From the NCBI GenBank assembly GCA_047602575.1, contig JASGGY010000006.1, positions 1 through 28,442 of the forward strand: a stretch of 28,442 nucleotides of DNA, written 5' to 3'. The translations under genes and the position numbers were made by a program. Below the pieces are notes generated by a model. The model searched no databases, was not told the origin of the DNA, and worked only from the letters and a program-made list of their open reading frames with translations. The DNA is from UBA1366 sp047602575 (GTDB lineage Bacteria; Bacillota; Clostridia; Oscillospirales; Ruminococcaceae). Each line of letters starts with the position of its first letter. The first letter of the stretch is position 1. Below are positions 23,525-28,442 of this stretch, piece by piece.

Positions 23525-24280
23525 ATGGAGCAAAACATCGCGTTTTCTTACGAAAATATTGGGAAAGATATACAGGTCTGCATTTCCGCCGATCACCGCT
23601 TCGGCACGGACGCATTTCTGCTGGCGGATTTCGCGGGCGCGCGGCATAAGGACAATGTGCTCGACCTGTGCGCGGGCAACGGCATTGTCGGGCTGCTTGT
23701 CTGGCGCAATTTCGCTCCCGCCGCGCTGACGGGTATTGAAATCCAGCCGCAGGCGTTTGAGCAGATGCGGCGCGGCGCGGCTGCTTCCGGACTGGACGGT
23801 TTTACGCCGGTGCTGGGCGATCTGCGCAGCTTCCACGCGGAAAAAGCCTTTGACCTTGTGACCTGCAACCCGCCTTATAAAGCCGACGGCATGGGCAGGC
23901 AAAACCCCGCGCAGGCGCAGGCAGTCGCTCGCCATGAGCTGCTTTGCACGCTTGATGATGTCTGCGTGTCGGCGGCGCGGAATCTGCGCTTCGGCGGACG
24001 GCTGTGCTTATGCAACCGCCCGGAGCGGCTGTGCGACATCATGGTGTCCATGCGCGCGCACGGGATTGAGCCGAAGCGCATCCGCTTTGTGGCAAAGGAC
24101 ACGGCATCCGCGCCGTGGCTTGTGCTGGCAGAGGGGCGCAAGGGCGGCGGTGCGTTTCTCAAGGTTGAGCCGACACTCATTGTCGGCGGTGCGGCGGCAG
24201 GAACGTATTCCGAGGAAATGAAGCGCGTTTACGGCATCGAAACCGCGGGAACGCTGGTGCGGCGCTGCGCAACCGAATAA
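23525..24280 (+). CDS. trmN6: tRNA1(Val) A37 N6-methyltransferase family (YfiC/TrmN6)
   Basis: A 251-residue SAM-dependent methyltransferase with the Rossmann fold. Typical family blocks are DHRFGTDAFLLADFAG, the SAM site VLDLCAGNGIVGLLV, the acidic loop ITGIEIQPQAFEQM and the catalytic CNPPYKADGMGRQNP, the NPPY motif of N6-adenine methyltransferases. The C-terminal part has LVLAEGRKGGGAFLKVEPTL. Family members methylate adenine 37 of tRNA-Val; some relatives act on other substrates. AAGGGG precedes the ATG by about 7 bases. polA follows with a gap of 19 bases, so they are probably co-transcribed. Confidence 0.87.
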   Translation: MEQNIAFSYENIGKDIQVCISADHRFGTDAFLLADFAGARHKDNVLDLCAGNGIVGLLVWRNFAPAALTGIEIQPQAFEQMRRGAAASGLDGFTPVLGDLRSFHAEKAFDLVTCNPPYKADGMGRQNPAQAQAVARHELLCTLDDVCVSAARNLRFGGRLCLCNRPERLCDIMVSMRAHGIEPKRIRFVAKDTASAPWLVLAEGRKGGGAFLKVEPTLIVGGAAAGTYSEEMKRVYGIETAGTLVRRCATE

Positions 24281-24299
24281 ACGGGAACGGGGAATTCTT

Positions 24300-26897
24300 A
24301 TGAAATTACTGGCAATCGACGGCAACAGCATCCTAAACCGCGCGTTTTACGGCATCCGGTTTCTGACCAACTCCAAGGGCTTTCCGACCAATGCGCTCAC
24401 GGGCTTTCTGAACATCCTGCTCAAGGAAATGGACGCGGTGAAGCCCGACTGCGCGGTGGCGGCGTTTGACCTGAAAGCGCCCACCTTCCGGCACAAGGCG
24501 GTGGAAAGCTATAAAGCGACGCGCAAGGGAATGCCGGACGAGCTTGCCCTGCAGATGCCGAAAATCAAGGAAATCCTCACCGCAATGGGCATTCGGGTTA
24601 CGGAAATCGAGGGCTTTGAGGCGGACGATATTCTGGGTACGTGCGCGCGGATTTTCTCCGGCGAAGGCGATGAATGCCACATCGTGACGGGCGACCGCGA
24701 CAGCCTGCAGCTCGTCCGCGGGAATGTCACCGTGCGCCTTGCGACCAACAAGGAAACCGTGGTCAGCACGCCGGAGAGTATCCGCGCGGCTTACGGCGTT
24801 TCGCCGGAGCAGATGATCGAGGTCAAGGCGCTCATGGGCGACGCGAGCGACAACATCAGCGGCGTTCCCGGCATCGGCGAAAAGACGGCTTACAAGCTGA
24901 TTCAGGAATTCGGCTCGGTGGAAAACCTTTATGCGCAGCTTGACGCGGCGGACTTGTCGGCGGGGGTAAAAACCAAGCTTGCCGCCGGAAAGGCGCTAGC
25001 GGAGCAGAGCCGCTGGCTGGTGACCATCCGCACCGACGCGCCCGTGCCGGAAATGCCCGCGTTCTATCAGCTTGCAGCGCCGGACAGTGCGAAGCTACAG
25101 GCGCTTCTGGCGGAGCTGGAGATGTTCAAGCTTGCCGAGCGGCTGGGCGCAGCCGTTGCCGCCGGCGGTGTTTCATCCGCGACGAGCGGCATTCCCGCAG
25201 AAAAAAAGCCGGCGCTGAGCGACCTGCCCGTGCCGCAGGTTCTGGAGCCGGAGGATGTGTCGCTTCTGTCGCTTAACGCAGAGGCAAAGGCTTGCTTTCT
25301 GCTTTTTCCCGGTGAAACACCATGCGCGCAGATTCTTTCAGGCGGTAAGCTTTTCACCGCTGCGGGTGCGGAAGCGATTCTGCGTTTTCTGGAATCGCCC
25401 TGCAAAAAATTCTGCTTTGACGCAAAAGCGGCGCACCGGTTCGCGCTTTCGCACGGATGCACGGTGAACAAGCTGGCGTTTTCCGCCGAGCTTGCGGGCT
25501 ATCTGCTCAATTCGCAGGCATCGGAATACACGATCGGGAATCTCTGCGCGGCTTACAAGGTTCTGTACCGCAGTGACTGCGGCGAATTTGCGGACATCGT
25601 GTCGCTGGAAGCGCTTTGTTTGCGGCTTGCGGCGGAAATTGAACAGACGGGCATGGAAAAGCTGCTGTACGAAATCGAGCAACCACTGGCTGAGGTGCTG
25701 GCATCGATGGAGCTACTGGGTGTGCGCGCGGACGCGGACGGTATCCGCACGTTCGGGGCGGCGCTGGTGGCGGACATTGCGGCAATCGAAGCGCAGATCC
25801 ATGCGCTTGCCGGTCACAGCTTCAACATCGCTTCGCCCAAACAGCTCGGTGCGGTTCTGTTCGAGGAGCTTGGCTTGCCCGCCGGAAAAAAGAACAAGAG
25901 CGGTTATTCCACCAACGCTGAAACGCTCGAAGGGCTTGCGGAGCGCCACGCGATTGTGCCGCTGATTCTCGAATACCGGACACTGGCAAAGCTCAATTCC
26001 ACCTATGTCGAGGGCTTGCTCAAGGTCATCGGTGCGGACGGACGCGTCCACAGCATCTTCCGCCAGACCGAAACGCGCACCGGACGGATTTCCTCCATCG
26101 AGCCGAATTTACAGAACATCCCCGTGCGCAAGGAGCTTGGACGGAATATGCGCAAGTTCTTTGTCGCCGGCGAGGGCTTCACGCTTGTGGATGCGGATTA
26201 CAGCCAGATTGAGCTGCGCGTGCTTGCCACAGTCAGCGGCGACGAAACCATGCGCGCCGCCTTCGGCGAGGGCAAGGACATCCACACCTCCACCGCCGCG
26301 CAGGTGTTCGGGATGCCGGAGGATTTTGTCACCCGCGAAATGCGCAGCGCGGCAAAGGCGGTCAATTTCGGCATCATCTACGGCATCGGCGCGTATTCGC
26401 TTTCCAACGACATCGGCGTCAGCGTGGCGCAGGCGAAGCAGTATATCAAGAATTACCTCGACAATTTCGCGCGCGTCGGGGCTTTCATGGATGCCACCGT
26501 CGCTGGCGGAATAAAAAACGGCTATGTCACAACGCTGTTCGGGCGCAGGCGGTATATTCCGGAGCTTGCTTCTTCCAACAAAATCATGCAGGCATTCGGC
26601 AAACGCGCGGCGATGAACGCACCGATTCAGGGTGCTGCCGCCGACATCATCAAAATCGCGATGGTGCGCGTTTATCAGCGGCTGAAAACCGAGCGGCACA
26701 ACGCGCGGCTGATTTTACAGGTGCATGATGAATTGATTCTCGAGGCTTCACCCGACGACATTGCGGCGGTCAAAGCGCTGCTGAAAGAGGAAATGGAACG
26801 CGCGATGGAATTTGCGGGTGCGGCTTACGCCGAAACCGCCGTGCCGCTGACGGTGGACATCCACACGGGCGAAAGCTGGTACGCGGCAAAGGGATAG
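24300..26897 (+). CDS. polA: DNA polymerase I (5'-3' exonuclease active, proofreading site lost)
   Basis: An 865-residue polymerase that fills gaps and removes RNA primers during replication and repair. Residues 1-~290 are the 5'-3' exonuclease (LLAIDGNSILNRAFYGI, GFEADDILGTCAR, VTGDRDSLQLV, MGDASDNISGVPGIGEKTA). The middle domain (~300-470) keeps its place but lacks the DxE and related acidic residues of a 3'-5' exonuclease, as in many Firmicutes. The polymerase domain has RTGRISSIEPNLQNIP, catalytic Asp633 in DADYSQIELR, the O-helix KAVNFGIIYGIG with Phe at the nucleotide-selecting position, and HDE at 809-811 with catalytic Asp810. GGGGAA precedes the ATG. A full-length, intact gene. Confidence 0.97.
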   Translation: MKLLAIDGNSILNRAFYGIRFLTNSKGFPTNALTGFLNILLKEMDAVKPDCAVAAFDLKAPTFRHKAVESYKATRKGMPDELALQMPKIKEILTAMGIRVTEIEGFEADDILGTCARIFSGEGDECHIVTGDRDSLQLVRGNVTVRLATNKETVVSTPESIRAAYGVSPEQMIEVKALMGDASDNISGVPGIGEKTAYKLIQEFGSVENLYAQLDAADLSAGVKTKLAAGKALAEQSRWLVTIRTDAPVPEMPAFYQLAAPDSAKLQALLAELEMFKLAERLGAAVAAGGVSSATSGIPAEKKPALSDLPVPQVLEPEDVSLLSLNAEAKACFLLFPGETPCAQILSGGKLFTAAGAEAILRFLESPCKKFCFDAKAAHRFALSHGCTVNKLAFSAELAGYLLNSQASEYTIGNLCAAYKVLYRSDCGEFADIVSLEALCLRLAAEIEQTGMEKLLYEIEQPLAEVLASMELLGVRADADGIRTFGAALVADIAAIEAQIHALAGHSFNIASPKQLGAVLFEELGLPAGKKNKSGYSTNAETLEGLAERHAIVPLILEYRTLAKLNSTYVEGLLKVIGADGRVHSIFRQTETRTGRISSIEPNLQNIPVRKELGRNMRKFFVAGEGFTLVDADYSQIELRVLATVSGDETMRAAFGEGKDIHTSTAAQVFGMPEDFVTREMRSAAKAVNFGIIYGIGAYSLSNDIGVSVAQAKQYIKNYLDNFARVGAFMDATVAGGIKNGYVTTLFGRRRYIPELASSNKIMQAFGKRAAMNAPIQGAAADIIKIAMVRVYQRLKTERHNARLILQVHDELILEASPDDIAAVKALLKEEMERAMEFAGAAYAETAVPLTVDIHTGESWYAAKG

Positions 26898-26942
26898 TTT
26901 ACGGTTCTAAAAAAGACGCGTTGTATTTGTGTAAATTGCATA

Positions 26943-26971
26943 TTGTAAATATATGAAATCCATGTTAGAAT
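26943..26971 (+). promoter_or_regulatory. Promoter of LacI-type regulator
   Basis: TTGTAA, 17-bp spacer, TAGAAT with TGT extended -10, about 29 bases before the start codon at 27001. Confidence 0.6.
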
Positions 26972-27000
26972 ACAAAGAGATATTGTGTTGGAGTGATGGT

Positions 27001-27998
27001 ATGAGCATAACAATCAAAGATGTGGCACGGGAAGCGGGCGTGTCGGTGGCGACGGTTTCACGGGTGTCAACGGCAACGCAAATGTTTCCGACGCGGCGCA
27101 TACGCTCGTCAACGAAACCATTGCCCGTTTGAATTACAGCCCGAATTTTCTGGGCAGAAACCTGCGCAAGGCAGAAACAAATACGATTCTGGTCATTCAG
27201 CCCTCGACCGAGCATTCCCTTTATTCGGAAATCATGCGCGGAATGCAGCTGAAGGCGTTTGAACTGGGCTATGACATCATTTCCTCAAATTCCAATTCCA
27301 CCTCAGAAATCGAAATCCGTCAGATGAATATGCTCTTTAACCGCACGGTAGACGGCGCGGTTCTGATGGGTACGCAATACAGCGCAACAATGCTCAATGA
27401 GCTTGCCGATAAATACAACATCGCGCTTTGCTGCGAGGGCGTGGCGGGGGCGAACGTATTAACGGTGACGGTGGACGACGAACAGGCGGGCTATGACGCG
27501 GGGCGCGCGCTGCTTGCCAAGGGACACAAGCGGCTGGCGATTGTCAGCACGCTGCCCTATGCGCAGTCGTCGGTCAAGCGCGAAACAGGCTTTCTCAAAG
27601 CGCTGAACGAAGCCGGTTTACCGACGGATGAGCGCTACATATACCGCGGCTCGTATGATTACCGCAACGGCACAATCGCGTTGGATCGTTTTCTTTTGCT
27701 GGAAGAACCGCCCACGGCAATCTTCTGCGTGTCGGACCTGCTTGCTGCCGGTGTCATCCACCGCGCGGTGGACAAAGGTCTGGCGGTGGGCAAGGATCTT
27801 GCCATCATGGGCTTTGACAACATCACGATGTGCCATATGTACTCGCCGTCGATTTCCACGGTCGCGCAGCCCTGCGAGAAAATGGGCGCGATGGTGATCG
27901 AAAAGCTCATCGACAACATCACCACAAAACGCGAAAAGGACAACAAATCGTATTTCATTCCGCACGATGTGATTCTGCGGCAGTCAACGGGCGATTAA
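27001..27998 (+). pseudogene. LacI/GalR family regulator, one-base frameshift after the helix-turn-helix
   Basis: The start (ATG 27001, behind GGAG) reads a perfect LacI DNA-binding head: ITIKDVAREAGVSVATVSRV. About 69 bases in, the frame changes. Reading on gives a quick stop, while another frame continues NGNANVSDAAHTLVNETIARLNYSPNF and the full sugar-binding domain (FLGRNLRKAETNTILVIQP, AIFCVSDLLAAGVIHRAV, MGFDNITMCHMYSPSISTV). One missing base near 27068-27071, where relatives read RVLNGN, restores 333 codons across exactly this span. It is either a damaged gene or a sequencing error. Such regulators repress sugar-use genes; the target here may be the sugar-epimerase region downstream, but that is only inference. 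Confidence 0.88.
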
Positions 27999-28011
27999 TC
28001 AAACGTACAGA

Positions 28012-28046
28012 AGCCCCCGTTTCCGGTTGGAAGCGGGGGCTGTTTT
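28012..28046 (+). terminator. Terminator of LacI-type gene
   Basis: AGCCCCCGTTTCC (28012-28024) pairs with GGAAGCGGGGGCT (28029-28041), with one T-G pair and loop GGTT; a GTTTT tract follows. Confidence 0.85.
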
Positions 28047-28167
28047 ACGGGTATACGTTCGATTTTATAACCGGTCGCTCCGGCAATTTCGTGAATTTCA
28101 GTGTGGTTTATTTGTGCTGTCTTTACATTCTGGGGCGTGCAATTTAAAGTACCCCGTTTTTATCTGC

Positions 28168-28442
28168 TTATTCCACCCCTCGCTTGATTACCTCCAGGCA
28201 CATTCTGCCGTTGTGGTAGGGGCATTTCCACGGGCCTGCGGTTTCCTGCGTCGGGTCGGGCGTGCCGTCGGCTGAAAGCCGGTAGAACCACTCGCCGCCC
28301 GTCCGCCGGTCGATGATGTGCGTTTGGATGTAGTCCCAGACCGCCCGCGCCGCCGACAGAAACGCGCCGTCGCCCGATTTCTGATATGCGTTGAGGAAGC
28401 CCACAACCGTTTCTGCCTGAACCCACCAGATTTTGCGCTTGT
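28168..28442 (-). CDS. Cellobiose 2-epimerase / N-acylglucosamine 2-epimerase family, C-terminal part
   Basis: The gene enters from the right edge; only its last ~91 residues are visible, ending in TAA at 28168. The family is an alpha/alpha-barrel that epimerises the reducing-end sugar of cellobiose or similar sugars, or of N-acyl-glucosamine. The visible part has IWWVQAETVVGFLNAY, VWDYIQTHIIDRRTGGEWFYRL and GPWKCPYHNGRMCLEVIKRG, which fit the C-terminal barrel helices of cellobiose 2-epimerases closely, including the conserved His in PYHNGRMCLE. The apparent start at GTG 28404 is internal. It is separated from the LacI-type gene by about 120 bases with no clear promoter. Confidence 0.85.
   Translation of the reverse strand, partial: KRKIWWVQAETVVGFLNAYQKSGDGAFLSAARAVWDYIQTHIIDRRTGGEWFYRLSADGTPDPTQETAGPWKCPYHNGRMCLEVIKRGVE

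Noticed and set aside
1..28442. CRISPR array, tRNA or rRNA genes
   Set aside because: No regularly spaced direct repeats and no tRNA-like cloverleaf or rRNA sequence were seen on reading the window; a tRNAscan or CRISPR search would be needed to exclude them fully.

Overview
The window looks like chromosome from a Gram-positive anaerobe of the class Clostridia, most likely an Oscillospirales/Ruminococcaceae gut lineage. The evidence is strong AGGAGG-type ribosome sites, textbook sigma-A promoters with 17-bp spacers, and Firmicutes family types (YitT, DUF1934/YwiB, YkpA/YbiT-type ABC-F, C_GCAxxG_C_C, LysE, a membrane-anchored cohesin-like protein). Most genes are GC-rich. Two stretches are visibly AT-rich and look acquired: about 785-1870 and 22320-23400. 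The assignment is inferred from gene content only.

Layout. 1-784: 3' part of a CCA tRNA nucleotidyltransferase. 885-1818 (-): homocysteine S-methyltransferase broken by one extra A in an A7 run. 1944-2045: cluster of hairpins. 2062-4593 (-): operon ddl, ywiB-like, and a homocysteine-methyltransferase-like protein that has lost its zinc ligands. 4752-6787 (-): eukaryotic-type HisA, LysE exporter (ATGA overlap), GNAT acetyltransferase. 6962-7813 (+): cohesin-like surface protein, divergent from hisA. 7863-8384 (-): ECF transporter S component. 8659-8851: non-coding element with terminal inverted repeats and a 22-bp target duplication. 8885-12083 (-): ABC-F ATPase and sialate O-acetylesterase. 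12246-14168 (+): glutamine-dependent NAD synthetase whose 3' end carries a second copy of the element. 14432-17803 (+): iron-sulfur flavoprotein, C_GCAxxG_C_C protein, cyclase, YitT membrane protein, HAD phosphatase. 17854-18579 (-): LprI-like lipoprotein. 18822-22168 (-): translation-quality operon dusB, rsmI, rimI, tsaD. 22320-23270 (-): AT-rich P-loop protein. 23525-26897 (+): trmN6 and polA. 27001-27998 (+): LacI-type regulator with a one-base deletion. 28168-28442 (-): 3' part of a cellobiose 2-epimerase-like gene.

Most of the window is housekeeping: tRNA and rRNA modification, cell wall precursor, NAD and DNA synthesis. The most unusual item is a short mobile element of 188-193 bp, present twice. 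One copy split a transcription terminator and left a perfect 22-bp duplication. The other entered the end of nadE, now supplies its stop codon, and left what looks like the old gene end (I-L-E-K-L-stop) stranded on its far side. Other points of interest are the zinc-less methyltransferase paralogue, the cohesin-like protein with a strongly basic cytoplasmic tail, the eukaryotic-type HisA, and two frameshifted genes that may be real or assembly errors.
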